Below are positions 1 to 7,532 of a DNA stretch of 64,000 nucleotides, piece after piece. Location: positions 1 to 64,000 of the forward strand of contig NZ_CADFEJ010000018.1 in NCBI RefSeq assembly GCF_902833055.1, given 5' to 3'. The translations under genes were made by a program, and so were the position numbers. Under the pieces are notes generated by a model. That model ran no database searches. It was given only the letters and a program-made list of their open reading frames with translations, and had not been told where the DNA came from. This DNA comes from Burkholderia territorii (GTDB lineage: Bacteria; Pseudomonadota; Gammaproteobacteria; Burkholderiales; Burkholderiaceae). Position 1 is the first letter of the stretch. Each line of letters opens with the position of its first letter.

Positions 1-1
1 C

Positions 2-451
2 CCGATCATCGACAACGGCGAATTCAATCACGGGCTCACGTACTCGGGCCATCCGGTCGCGGCGGCGGTGGCGGTCGCGAACCTGAAGCTGCTGCGCGAC
101 GAAGGCATCGTCGAGCGCGTGAAGCGTGATATCGGGCCGTATTTCCAGCGTCGGCTGCGCGAAGCGCTCGGCGATCATCCGATCGTCGGCGAGATCGCCG
201 GTGCCGGGCTGGTCGCCGGCGTCCAGCTCGCGCGCGATCGCGCACGGCGCGAGCGGTTCGATGGCAGCGTCGATATCGGCACGATCTGCCGCGACTTCTG
301 CTTCAACGGCAACCTGATCATGCGTGCGACGGGCGACCGGATGCTGTTGTCGCCGCCGCTGGTGATCGGGGAGGCGGAGGTCGACGAGATCGTCGACAAG
401 GCGAAGCGCGCGTTTGACGCGACGGCGGAACGAGTGGGGAGGTTGAAGTAA
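2..451 (+). CDS. Class III (omega) aminotransferase, C-terminal part
   Basis: The open frame runs in from the left edge, so only the last ~149 codons are present. The visible start reads IIDNGEFNHGLTYSGHPVAA, the conserved G-x-T-Y-S-G-H-P block that follows the PLP lysine in class III PLP-dependent aminotransferases (omega-amino acid:pyruvate, putrescine and related enzymes). The rest is the C-terminal small domain, including a GAGLVAGVQL strand and a C-terminal RATGDRMLLSPPLVI stretch that normally lines the active site. Substrate cannot be assigned because the larger, specificity-bearing part lies outside the window. The internal GTG at 68 is not the real start: family similarity continues upstream of it. 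Confidence 0.88.
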   Translation, partial: PIIDNGEFNHGLTYSGHPVAAAVAVANLKLLRDEGIVERVKRDIGPYFQRRLREALGDHPIVGEIAGAGLVAGVQLARDRARRERFDGSVDIGTICRDFCFNGNLIMRATGDRMLLSPPLVIGEAEVDEIVDKAKRAFDATAERVGRLK

Positions 452-469
452 ACGAAAGCCGCGCCCGGA

Positions 470-1009
470 TCACGCGTGATCGAAGCGCTCGTGATCAAAC
501 TCGATGATGCGCGCGACGCATGCGGAGATGGACATCGTTGCGGTCTCGACGATGAGATCGGGCGTAACGGGAACCTCGTAAGGATCGGAGATGCCGGTGA
601 ACTGACGCGTCTGGCCGGTCACGGCTTTCGCATACAAGCGTTTTGGATCGCGCGCGGAGCAGGTCGCGATATCGGTCTTCAGATAGATTTCGACGAACCG
701 CTCGTCGCCGATGGTCTTGCGCGCCAGTTGCCGGTCGGCGGCATACGGGGAAATCAGTGCGACGATAACCGTGATCCCCTGATTGTTCAGCAGCTTGGCG
801 ATTTCGGCTGTGCGCCGACAATTTTCGGCTCGATCCTCGCGTCTGAATCCGAGATCGTGCGAGACGCCGGAGCGCAATTCGTCGCCGTCGAGAATGCAGA
901 CAGGAAGGTTGCGCGCGCGCAGACGTGCGGCGATCTCACGCGAGAGCGTGGACTTGCCGGCGCCGCTCAGGCCCGTCAACCAGAGTGTGTGTGAATTCGG
1001 CAATGTCAT
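470..1009 (-). CDS. cysC: Adenylylsulfate (APS) kinase
   Basis: This 179-residue protein phosphorylates adenosine 5'-phosphosulfate to PAPS in the cytoplasm. The P-loop GLSGAGKST is near residue 15, followed by the family blocks LDGDELRSG and DLGFRREDRAENCRR and the lid region around DPKRLYAKA. I chose the start at 1009 (MTLPNSHTLWLTG) because family members begin just before the beta-strand leading to the P-loop; an upstream ATG at 1105 would add 32 residues unlike the family. It stands alone, with no cysN/cysD or PAPS reductase nearby, so PAPS could serve assimilation or a sulfotransferase. Two 60-base lines I counted inside it are about 57-58% GC, clearly below its neighbours, which hints at transfer. 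Confidence 0.9.
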   Translation of the reverse strand: MTLPNSHTLWLTGLSGAGKSTLSREIAARLRARNLPVCILDGDELRSGVSHDLGFRREDRAENCRRTAEIAKLLNNQGITVIVALISPYAADRQLARKTIGDERFVEIYLKTDIATCSARDPKRLYAKAVTGQTRQFTGISDPYEVPVTPDLIVETATMSISACVARIIEFDHERFDHA

Positions 1010-1239
1010 GGGTATGTCGTGACGATTTGAGTCCGCCACGCAATTGGCGTCGCGATCCCCGTTCGCCTTGATTGAATTTGGAAGTCGGTTCGGTTCGGCC
1101 GTCATTCCGGGTGATTCTAGTCAGCCGTTATCTGTTCACCCATTACCAGTCCATTACCGATTGTTACGACATAACCGAGGGCGACGACTGGTATCTCGAG
1201 TTTGCCGCTTGGCGCGGATATGCGCGGCCGCAAAACGAA

Positions 1240-1269
1240 AAGGGCCTGCGTCGTGAGACGCAGGCCCTT
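1240..1269 (-). terminator. Intrinsic terminator after tRNA-Val
   Basis: A perfect 13-bp stem (1240-1252 with 1257-1269) encloses a 4-base loop. On the minus strand it ends in CCCTTTTCG. It lies 8 bases past the 3' end of the minus-strand tRNA-Val, as expected for its terminator. Confidence 0.8.
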
Positions 1270-1277
1270 GAATTCTT

Positions 1278-1352
1278 TGGTGGGCGGTACTGGGATCGAA
1301 CCAGTGACCCCTGCCGTGTGAAGGCAGTGCTCTACCGCTGAGCTAACCGCCC
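1278..1352 (-). tRNA. tRNA-Val(CAC)
   Basis: On the minus strand the acceptor arms GGGCGGT/ACCGCCC pair perfectly and CCA is encoded. The D arm reads AGCTCAGCGGTAGAGC, the anticodon stem-loop is CTGCC-TTCACAC-GGCAG with anticodon CAC (reads GUG, Val), and the T arm contains GGTTCGATCCC. Total length is 75 nt including CCA. Confidence 0.95.
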
Positions 1353-1435
1353 AAAGAAGCTGAAATTATGTCAGAGCTTTTTCGGTTCGTAAAGCACTTT
1401 CTTCAAATATTTTTCAGACCGGTGCAGGAAGTTCG

Positions 1436-1918
1436 TCAGCTGCCCGTCGACGGCTCGACCAGATCGAGGATCGAGCCGTCGCGCTTGAGCGTCGCGAGCA
1501 CGATGCTCGAATTGATCGACATCACGCCCGTCGCGCGGTGCAGGCGGTTGATCACGAAGTCGGAGTAGTGATCGAGGTCGCGCGCGCGCACCGTGAGCAC
1601 GTAATTGGAGCCGCCCGTCACGATCTGCGCGGCGATGACTTCCGGCCATTCCTGGATCGCTTCGACGAAGCGGTCGTGCCATTCGGGCACGTCCGGCCGC
1701 ATCGACACATGCACGAGCGCCTCGAACGCGACGCCGACCTTCTTCGGCTCGATCGTGCAGCGGTAGCCCGAAATGGCGCCGCGCTCCTCCAGCAACTTCA
1801 CGCGCCGCAGGCACGCGGACGGCGACAGCGCGACCGCGTTCGCGAGGTCCTGATTGCTGATGCGCCCGTCCCGCTCGAGATGCCGGAGGATCCGCATGTC
1901 GGTTCGATCCAGATTCAT
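1436..1918 (-). CDS. Lrp/AsnC-family transcriptional regulator
   Basis: This 160-residue protein has the standard family length and layout. The N-terminal winged helix-turn-helix covers about residues 3-60 (MNLDRTDMRILRHLERDGR, then NQDLANAVALSPSACLRRV). An AsnC/RAM ligand-binding domain follows, with the family block TGGSNYVLTVRARDLDHYSDF. These proteins sense amino acids and commonly control adjacent amino-acid genes. Here the gene is divergent from an aminotransferase-RidA-porin-permease series across 191 bases, so it is the likely local regulator. A longer frame from 1985 exists, but the start at 1918 matches the family N terminus. Confidence 0.88.
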   Translation of the reverse strand: MNLDRTDMRILRHLERDGRISNQDLANAVALSPSACLRRVKLLEERGAISGYRCTIEPKKVGVAFEALVHVSMRPDVPEWHDRFVEAIQEWPEVIAAQIVTGGSNYVLTVRARDLDHYSDFVINRLHRATGVMSINSSIVLATLKRDGSILDLVEPSTGS

Positions 1919-2109
1919 TTCGCAGAATCCCGTAATTTTTGAGATGACAGTCGCAGACTCTACTGCAAACGACGCGATTCGTCATCGAAAAGTGAAGCTC
2001 ATTCTATTTCGTCCTCGATAACATGCGCCCCATGCCTCGACCGCACGGCCTGACGCGCTGTCACGCCGCCGGCCGACTTGCCGCCTTCAACTTCTACTGT
2101 CATTCCGCC
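1919..2109. promoter_or_regulatory. Divergent control region between Lrp-type regulator and aminotransferase
   Basis: This 191-base gap separates divergent genes and is more AT-rich than its surroundings (for example around 1921-2005). By position it should hold both promoters and the regulator's operators. I found no convincing -35/-10 pair or clear palindrome, and no good Shine-Dalgarno before the ATG at 2110. Confidence 0.45.
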
Positions 2110-3324
2110 ATGTACGAACACGTTCCCGCCTATCCGGGCGACCCGATCCTGTCGCTGTTCCAGGCGTTCCAGCAGGATGCCCATCCGCACAAGGTCAACC
2201 TCAGCATCGGGCTCTACTACGACGATGCGGGCCGCATTCCCGTGCTGGAGAGCACGCGTCTCGCGGCCGAGCGCCTGCGCGAAGCCGGTGCGCCGCATAC
2301 GTATCTGCCGATGGAAGGGCTCGCCGCGTATCGGCAGGGCGTGCAGCGCCTCGTGTTCGGCGCAGATTGCGCGGCGCTCGCGCAAGGGCGGATCGCGACG
2401 CTGCAGACGCTCGGCGGCTCGGGTGCGCTGCGGCTCGGCGCGGAGTTCGTGAAGCGCTATTTCCCCGACAGCGCGATCTGGATCAGCGATCCGACGTGGG
2501 ACAACCATCGCGTGATCTTCGCGGCGGCCGGCCTCGACGTGCACACGTATCCGTACTACGACGAAGCGCGCAACGACCTGCGCGTCGACGCGATGCTCGC
2601 GGCGCTCGACGCGCTGCCCGCGCGCAGCGTCGTGCTGCTGCAGCCGTGCTGCCACAACCCGACTGGCCTCGACCTCGGCCGCGACGCATGGCGCGCGGTG
2701 ATCGACGTGCTCGCGCGCCGCGGGCTGATTCCGTTCCTCGACATGGCGTACCAGGGTTTCGGCGACGGCCTCGACGACGACGCATGGGCGGTGCGCGCGA
2801 TCGTCGAAGCGGGACTGCCGGCAATCGTCAGCAACTCGTTCTCGAAGAACTTCTCGCTGTACGGCGAGCGCGTCGGCGGCCTGTCGGTCGTCTGCGCGAG
2901 CGCGGGCGAAGCGGCGACGGTGCTGAGCCAGTTGCAGGCCGGCGTGCGCCGCACCTATTCGAGCCCGCCGCTGTTCGGCGCGCAGCTGGTGTCGGCCGTG
3001 CTGAACGACGACGTCCTGCGTGCGTGCTGGGAAGACGAGGTGGCCGAAGTGCGCACGCGCATCAAGCGCATGCGCGGCGCGCTGAAGGCGCGACTCGACG
3101 CGTGCCTGCCGGCACCCGCGTTCGATGCGCTCGTCACGCAGCGCGGCATGTTCAGCTACACGGGCATCGCCGCGACCGACGTGGACCGGCTGCGCGCGTC
3201 GCACGGCGTCTATCTGCTGCGCTCGGGCCGCATGTGCATCGCGGGCCTGAACGACGCGAACGTCGATCATGTCGCGAACGCGATCGCCGACGTGCTCGGC
3301 ACCAAGTCGCGCCAGGCCGCCTGA
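2110..3324 (+). CDS. Aromatic amino acid / aspartate aminotransferase (class I)
   Basis: This 404-residue PLP enzyme belongs to the TyrB/AspC group, which interconverts aromatic amino acids or aspartate with their 2-oxo acids in the cytoplasm. Diagnostic stretches are the N-terminal VNLSIGLYYDDAGRIPVLES, TLGGSGALRLGAEF, LLQPCCHNPTGLDL (the N-P-T-G block) and SNSFSKNFSLYGERVGGL, whose SFSKN lysine binds PLP. The C-terminal GMFSYTG and SGRMCIAGLN contain the substrate-carboxylate arginine region. The start at 2110 (MYEHVPAYPGDPILSLF) fits the family length of ~400; the frame could extend to 2023, but those 29 extra residues are not family-like. RidA follows 30 bases later, a natural partner for a PLP enzyme that can release enamines. 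Confidence 0.9.
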   Translation: MYEHVPAYPGDPILSLFQAFQQDAHPHKVNLSIGLYYDDAGRIPVLESTRLAAERLREAGAPHTYLPMEGLAAYRQGVQRLVFGADCAALAQGRIATLQTLGGSGALRLGAEFVKRYFPDSAIWISDPTWDNHRVIFAAAGLDVHTYPYYDEARNDLRVDAMLAALDALPARSVVLLQPCCHNPTGLDLGRDAWRAVIDVLARRGLIPFLDMAYQGFGDGLDDDAWAVRAIVEAGLPAIVSNSFSKNFSLYGERVGGLSVVCASAGEAATVLSQLQAGVRRTYSSPPLFGAQLVSAVLNDDVLRACWEDEVAEVRTRIKRMRGALKARLDACLPAPAFDALVTQRGMFSYTGIAATDVDRLRASHGVYLLRSGRMCIAGLNDANVDHVANAIADVLGTKSRQAA

Positions 3325-3354
3325 GCGGCCGATTCCAAACCGAAGGAGCACACG

Positions 3355-3741
3355 ATGGCAGATACGATCCCGGTCGACTTGCCCCAGCTCGCGCAGCCGT
3401 TCTCGTGGGCGACCCGCTCGGGCGGGCTGATGTTTACCGGCCACGGGCCGGTCGATGCGTGCGGCGCGATCGCCGGCGACACGATGGCCGAGCAGGCGCG
3501 CATCACGCTCGGCAATCTCGCGAAGGCCGTCGCGGCGGCCGGCGCGACGATGGACGACGTCGCGCAGGTGCTCGTGTACCTGTCCGACGTGAAGGCGATG
3601 CCCGAATTCGACGCCGAATACCGGCGCCACTTCCGCGAACCGTACCCGAACCGCACGTGCGTGGGCGTGCAGGGCTTCGCGCATCCGGACATGCGCGTCG
3701 AACTCGTCGCGTACGTCGCGCTGCCGGCGGCAGGGGGTTAG
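3355..3741 (+). CDS. RidA-family (YjgF/YER057c) enamine/imine deaminase
   Basis: This 128-residue protein has the usual size of the small RidA trimers that hydrolyse reactive enamine/imine intermediates released by PLP enzymes. Supporting blocks are FSWATRSGGLMFTGHGPVD at the start, QARITLGNLAKAVAAAGATMDDVAQVLVYLSD in the middle, and the C-terminal PNRTCVGVQGFAHPDMRVELVAYVAL, where R-x-x-x and E align with the ligand-binding positions. An AAGGAG ribosome-binding site lies just upstream of the ATG (3342-3347). It is closely spaced behind the aminotransferase and probably co-transcribed. The exact RidA subgroup cannot be assigned. Confidence 0.88.
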   Translation: MADTIPVDLPQLAQPFSWATRSGGLMFTGHGPVDACGAIAGDTMAEQARITLGNLAKAVAAAGATMDDVAQVLVYLSDVKAMPEFDAEYRRHFREPYPNRTCVGVQGFAHPDMRVELVAYVALPAAGG

Positions 3742-3838
3742 CCGGCACCCGACTTCGCGACGATTGCAGCACCCGCGATTACCGAGAAGTACCAACACCC
3801 CGACGAACACAACAATTCAGACAAGGATGGAGACGAAG

Positions 3839-4909
3839 ATGAAGCGCATTACTCGATTCGCACTGCCGACGATGGCGGGCCTGCTCGCCGCGAGCGGCGC
3901 GATGGCGCAGGGCAGCGTGACGCTGTACGGCATCGTCGACCAGAGCGTTCGCTACACGACGCATGCGAACGCATCGAACGACGCCAGCGTGCAGATGACC
4001 AACGGCGCGATCACCAACAGCCGCTGGGGTTTGAAGGGCAACGAAGCGCTCGGCGGCGGGCTGCAGGCGATCTTCCGGCTCGAGAGCGGCTTCGAGCCGC
4101 AGAACGGGCAACTCGACGGCGCGCTGTTCGGCCGCTACGCGTATGTCGGCCTCGCGAGCGACTGGGGCACCGTGAAGCTCGGCCGGCAGGCAACCGAGGC
4201 GTTCAACCTGTTCGGCGATCTCGATCCGCTGACGGTCGGCAACTACACGGCCAACATGTGGCCGTATTTCCTCACGCAGGGTCGCGCGAGCAACGTGGTC
4301 AGCTACGACGGCTCGTTCGGCGGGCTGAACGTCGGCGCGAGCTACGGGTTTGGCGGTGTCGCGGGCAGCCTCGGCGCGAATGCGTACTGGGGCACGCGCG
4401 TGTCGTACACGCTCGGCGGCCTGATGGTCGGCGCGACCTACCAGCAGGTGCGCGACCTGACGAGCCACGCGCAGCAGGCATGGGGCGCGGGCGCGCGTTA
4501 CGCGTTCGGCGCGGCGACGCTGTACGCCGGCTATCTCGGCGGCATCGACCGCACGGGCATGCTCGACCAGCAACTGCTGAACGCGCCGGGCCGCGACGTC
4601 GCCTACGGTTCGTTCGCCGACAATCCGCGCCGCGATGCGATCTTCTATACCGGCGCGAGCGTGCAGGTCACGCCGGCGGTATCGGTGACGGGCGTCGCAT
4701 ATTACGACGACATCCGCAACGTCAACGGCATCGCGGGCAACGGCGGGAAGCGCTATACGGGCGTGCTCGAGGCCGAGTACGCGCTGTCGAAGGCCACGCA
4801 GGTCTACGCGACGGTCGACTACAACCGCGTGACCGGCGGCGCGTTCACCGAAATGCCCGGACGCGGCAACCAGACGGGTATCGCGGCCGGCCTGCGCCAC
4901 CTGTTCTGA
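3839..4909 (+). CDS. OmpC/Gram-negative-type outer-membrane porin
   Basis: This 356-residue outer-membrane porin begins with a classic signal peptide (MKRITRFALPTMAGLLAASGAMAQ, cleavage after AMA). The mature start GSVTLYGIVDQSVRY is the hallmark of Burkholderiales 16-strand porins. It continues with NSRWGLKGNEALGGGLQAIFRLESGF and FGRYAYVGL, and ends in phenylalanine (RHLF), the Bam-recognition residue. The constriction-loop region contains QATEAFNLFGDLDPLTVG. I preferred the start at 3839 over ATGs at 3764 and 3827 because it begins the signal peptide directly. Located between the aminotransferase/RidA pair and an amino-acid permease, it may admit the same substrates across the outer membrane; that link is inferred from position. 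Confidence 0.93.
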   Translation: MKRITRFALPTMAGLLAASGAMAQGSVTLYGIVDQSVRYTTHANASNDASVQMTNGAITNSRWGLKGNEALGGGLQAIFRLESGFEPQNGQLDGALFGRYAYVGLASDWGTVKLGRQATEAFNLFGDLDPLTVGNYTANMWPYFLTQGRASNVVSYDGSFGGLNVGASYGFGGVAGSLGANAYWGTRVSYTLGGLMVGATYQQVRDLTSHAQQAWGAGARYAFGAATLYAGYLGGIDRTGMLDQQLLNAPGRDVAYGSFADNPRRDAIFYTGASVQVTPAVSVTGVAYYDDIRNVNGIAGNGGKRYTGVLEAEYALSKATQVYATVDYNRVTGGAFTEMPGRGNQTGIAAGLRHLF

Positions 4910-5001
4910 ACACGCGGCGCGCGGTGGCCGGTGCGGTCCGGCACCGGTCCGTGCGCCGTCGACGTTTCGACCGGACACACGTTTTCGAACGAGGTCATTC
5001 G

Positions 5002-6420
5002 ATGCAATCAGAAGGGCAATTCCAGCACATCGCGGCGCGCGAGCACGGTCTGCGCCGCACGCTTTCCGCACGGCAGATGGCGATGATCGCGATCGGCGGC
5101 GCGATCGGCACGGGTCTGTTTCTCGGCAGCGGGTTCGCGATCGGCTTCGCCGGCCCGAGCGTGCTCGTCAGCTATGCGATCGGCGCGTTCATCTCGCTGC
5201 TGCTGATGGGCTGTCTCGCCGAGATGACGGTCGCGCACCCGACCTCCGGGTCGTTCGGCGCATACGCCGAACATTACGTGAGCCCGTGGGCCGGCTTCCT
5301 CGTGCGCTACGCGTACTGGGCGTGCATCGTGCTCGCGGTCGGCACCGAAGTCACCGCGATCGCGCTGTACATGAAGTACTGGTTCCCGGGCGTGCCGGGC
5401 TGGCTTTGGATCGTCGCTTTCTCCGCGCTGCTCGTGTTCGTCAACGCGCGCAGCGTCGACGTGTTCGGCGCGGTCGAGTACGGCTTCTCGGTCGTGAAGA
5501 TCGCGGCGATCGTCGGCTTCATCGTGCTGGGCGCGTACGTCGTGTTCGGCAATCCGGCGCTGGTCGGCGACGGCGCGGCCGGCGCGGGCTTCCAACATTA
5601 CACCGCGCATGGCGGCTTCTTTCCGAAGGGGATGTGGGGAATGTGGGTCGCGGTGATCGTGTCGATCTTCAGCTACCTGAGCATCGAGATGATCGCGGTC
5701 GCCGCGGGCGAAGCCGAAGATCCCGAGCGTGCGGTGACGCGCGCGTTCCGCTCGACGATCGTGCGGCTCGTGCTGTTCTATCTCGTCACGCTCGCGCTGA
5801 TGCTGGCGATCGTGCCGTGGACGGCAGCGGGGCGCGACGAGAGCCCGTTCGTGAAGGTGATGGAAGCGATCCACCTGCCGGGCGCGGCCGGGCTGATCAA
5901 TTTCGTTGTGTTGATCGCCGCGCTGTCGGCGATGAACAGCCAGCTCTACATCACGACGCGGATGATGTTCAGCCTGTCGCGCGCGGGTTACGCGCCGAAG
6001 GCGCTCGGAGAAGTCAATGCGCGCGGCGTGCCGTTCGGTGCGCTGATGCTGTCGACGCTCGGCATCGCGCTCGCGACGGTCCTGAGCGTGCTGTATCCGG
6101 ACGCGTCGTTCACGATCATGATGGCGGTGTCGATGTTCGGTGCGCTGTTCACGTGGATGATGATCTTCGTCACGCATTACTTCTTCCGGCGTCGGCGCGC
6201 GGCGCTCGGCCTGCCGGCGCCCGCGTTCCGGATGCGCGGCTTTCCGCTGCTGACGCTGCTCGGCGCCGCGCTGATGCTGGCGGTAATGGTGACGACCTAC
6301 TTCACGGCCGAATTCCACATGACGCTGATCTTCGGCATTCCGTTCCTGTTCGCGTTGTCGGTGGTGTATGCGGTGTGGTACCGGCGCGCGCAGCCGGCGC
6401 TGCAGCCCGAAGCGAAGTAG
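5002..6420 (+). CDS. Amino acid permease (APC superfamily, AAT family)
   Basis: This 472-residue inner-membrane proton symporter has the ~12 hydrophobic segments expected. The N-terminal block RTLSARQMAMIAIGGAIGTGLFLGSG is the substrate-binding helix 1 signature (G-x-G-x-G). It is followed by AHPTSGSFGAYAEHYVSPWAGF and by SYLSIEMIAVAAGEAEDPERAV, both diagnostic of the LysP/GabP/ProY group. Substrate cannot be read from sequence; by neighbourhood an aromatic or acidic amino acid is plausible. GAGG lies about 8 bases before the ATG at 5002. A longer frame opens at 4258 inside the porin gene, but everything before 5002 is the porin's shadow. Confidence 0.93.
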   Translation: MQSEGQFQHIAAREHGLRRTLSARQMAMIAIGGAIGTGLFLGSGFAIGFAGPSVLVSYAIGAFISLLLMGCLAEMTVAHPTSGSFGAYAEHYVSPWAGFLVRYAYWACIVLAVGTEVTAIALYMKYWFPGVPGWLWIVAFSALLVFVNARSVDVFGAVEYGFSVVKIAAIVGFIVLGAYVVFGNPALVGDGAAGAGFQHYTAHGGFFPKGMWGMWVAVIVSIFSYLSIEMIAVAAGEAEDPERAVTRAFRSTIVRLVLFYLVTLALMLAIVPWTAAGRDESPFVKVMEAIHLPGAAGLINFVVLIAALSAMNSQLYITTRMMFSLSRAGYAPKALGEVNARGVPFGALMLSTLGIALATVLSVLYPDASFTIMMAVSMFGALFTWMMIFVTHYFFRRRRAALGLPAPAFRMRGFPLLTLLGAALMLAVMVTTYFTAEFHMTLIFGIPFLFALSVVYAVWYRRAQPALQPEAK

Positions 6421-6431
6421 CGCGGAAGTAT

Positions 6432-6454
6432 CGGCGCGCGGCAACGGCGCGCCG
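6432..6454. terminator. GC-only hairpin between convergent genes
   Basis: An 8-bp perfect stem (6432-6439 with 6447-6454) lies in the 36 bases between the stop of the permease and the stop of the opposing LysR gene. There is no T-run, so terminator function is inferred from position. Confidence 0.4.
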
Positions 6455-6456
6455 GC

Positions 6457-7359
6457 TCAGCCCGCGAGCGCGGGCAGCGCGTCGATCGACGCACGCACGT
6501 AGTCCGCGAAGCGCAGCGCGACCGGTTCGGCGGTGCCGCTGCGCTTGAGCTCCAGCGTGCGCGATTCGAGCGACGCATCCTTCAGCGGCCGGAACGCGAG
6601 CCGGTCGCTTTTCACCTGTTGCAGCACGCGCGGCACGAGTGCGATGCCCATCCCGAATTCGATCATCGACAGGATCGTCTGCCAGAGCCGCGCCTCGTGA
6701 CGGATCAGCGGACTGAATCCCGCGTTCACGCATTGCGCGATGATCAGGTCGTGGTAATGCGGTGCCGCGTCGCGCGGAAACAGGATGAACGGCTCTGAGG
6801 CCAGCGCGGCGAGCGCGATCTGCCGGCGCCGTGCGAGCGGATGCGCGGCCGGCAGGCAACAGACGAACGGTTCGGCATAGACGGGCGTCGATTCGACCTC
6901 GGGCGGGCAGTGGCCCCAGTGCGCATAGCCGAGATCGATCTGGCCGCGCTGGATCGCCTGCACCTGCGCCTGCGTGTTCATCTCGCTCAGCACGATCTCG
7001 ACGGCCGGATAGTCGGCCTCGAAACGCCGCACCGCGTCGGGCAGTCCGCGATACAGCATCGAATGGACGAAGCCGATCCGCAGCCGCCCCGCGAGGCCGG
7101 ACGCCGAGCGCACGGTGAGCCGCTCCGCCTCGGCCGCCTGCAGCAGCAGCCGGCGCGCCTCGCCGAGCAGCACCGCGCCCGCATTGGTCAGCGCGACCGT
7201 CTTGTTGGTGCGGGAAAAGAGCTGCACGCCGAGCGCATCCTCGAACTTGCGGATATCGAAGCTCAGCGCCGGCTGCGAGATGAACAGGCGCTTCGCCGCG
7301 CGCCCGAAATGCAGTTCCTCGGCGACCGCCACGAAGTAGCGCAACTGCCTCAGTTCCAT
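6457..7359 (-). CDS. LysR-family transcriptional regulator
   Basis: This 300-residue protein has the canonical LTTR layout. The N-terminal HTH starts MELRQLRYFVAVAEELHFGRAAKRLFISQPALSFDIRKFE, and the effector-binding domain begins near residue 90 (GRLRIGFVHSMLYRGLPDAVRRFEADYP). The effector domain has the CatM/BenM-like feel of regulators that respond to carboxylates or aromatic intermediates, but the ligand is unknown. It is divergent from the acyl-CoA dehydrogenase gene across a 173-base gap that contains a perfect 13-bp inverted repeat and a T-N11-A box, so it very probably controls the dehydrogenase/CoA-transferase/transporter set and itself. Confidence 0.92.
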   Translation of the reverse strand: MELRQLRYFVAVAEELHFGRAAKRLFISQPALSFDIRKFEDALGVQLFSRTNKTVALTNAGAVLLGEARRLLLQAAEAERLTVRSASGLAGRLRIGFVHSMLYRGLPDAVRRFEADYPAVEIVLSEMNTQAQVQAIQRGQIDLGYAHWGHCPPEVESTPVYAEPFVCCLPAAHPLARRRQIALAALASEPFILFPRDAAPHYHDLIIAQCVNAGFSPLIRHEARLWQTILSMIEFGMGIALVPRVLQQVKSDRLAFRPLKDASLESRTLELKRSGTAEPVALRFADYVRASIDALPALAG

Positions 7360-7381
7360 GCTGTCTCCTCAGCAAATCGGC

Positions 7382-7436
7382 ATCGATAAGCGTCGTCTAT
7401 CGTACCGGATAAATCCTGTATTGGACGCTTATCGAT
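7382..7436. promoter_or_regulatory. Candidate LysR operator: 13-bp perfect inverted repeat plus T-N11-A box
   Basis: ATCGATAAGCGTC (7382-7394) is repeated in exact reverse complement at 7424-7436. The arms start 42 bases apart, about four helical turns. A second, smaller palindrome CGATA-N9-TATCG (7384-7402) overlaps the first arm and contains the T-N11-A pattern of LysR binding sites. It lies between the divergent LysR gene (start 7359) and the acyl-CoA dehydrogenase gene (start 7533). Confidence 0.65.
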
Positions 7437-7532
7437 CGCGCGCCTACGCTCTGTCGAACGCCTGGCACCAGCCGGCCACGCCGCCGCGGCGCGGGCACCG
7501 GCCGGCAGCCGGGCCACCATGGAGACGCACGC

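Noticed and set aside
4928..4947. 7-bp hairpin between porin and permease genes
   Set aside because: It is short, with no T-run, and the two genes are on the same strand with a normal gap; too weak to call a terminator.
4258..6420. A 720-codon plus-strand frame covering the permease and part of the porin
   Set aside because: The first 248 codons read the porin gene out of frame. The permease similarity begins at 5002.
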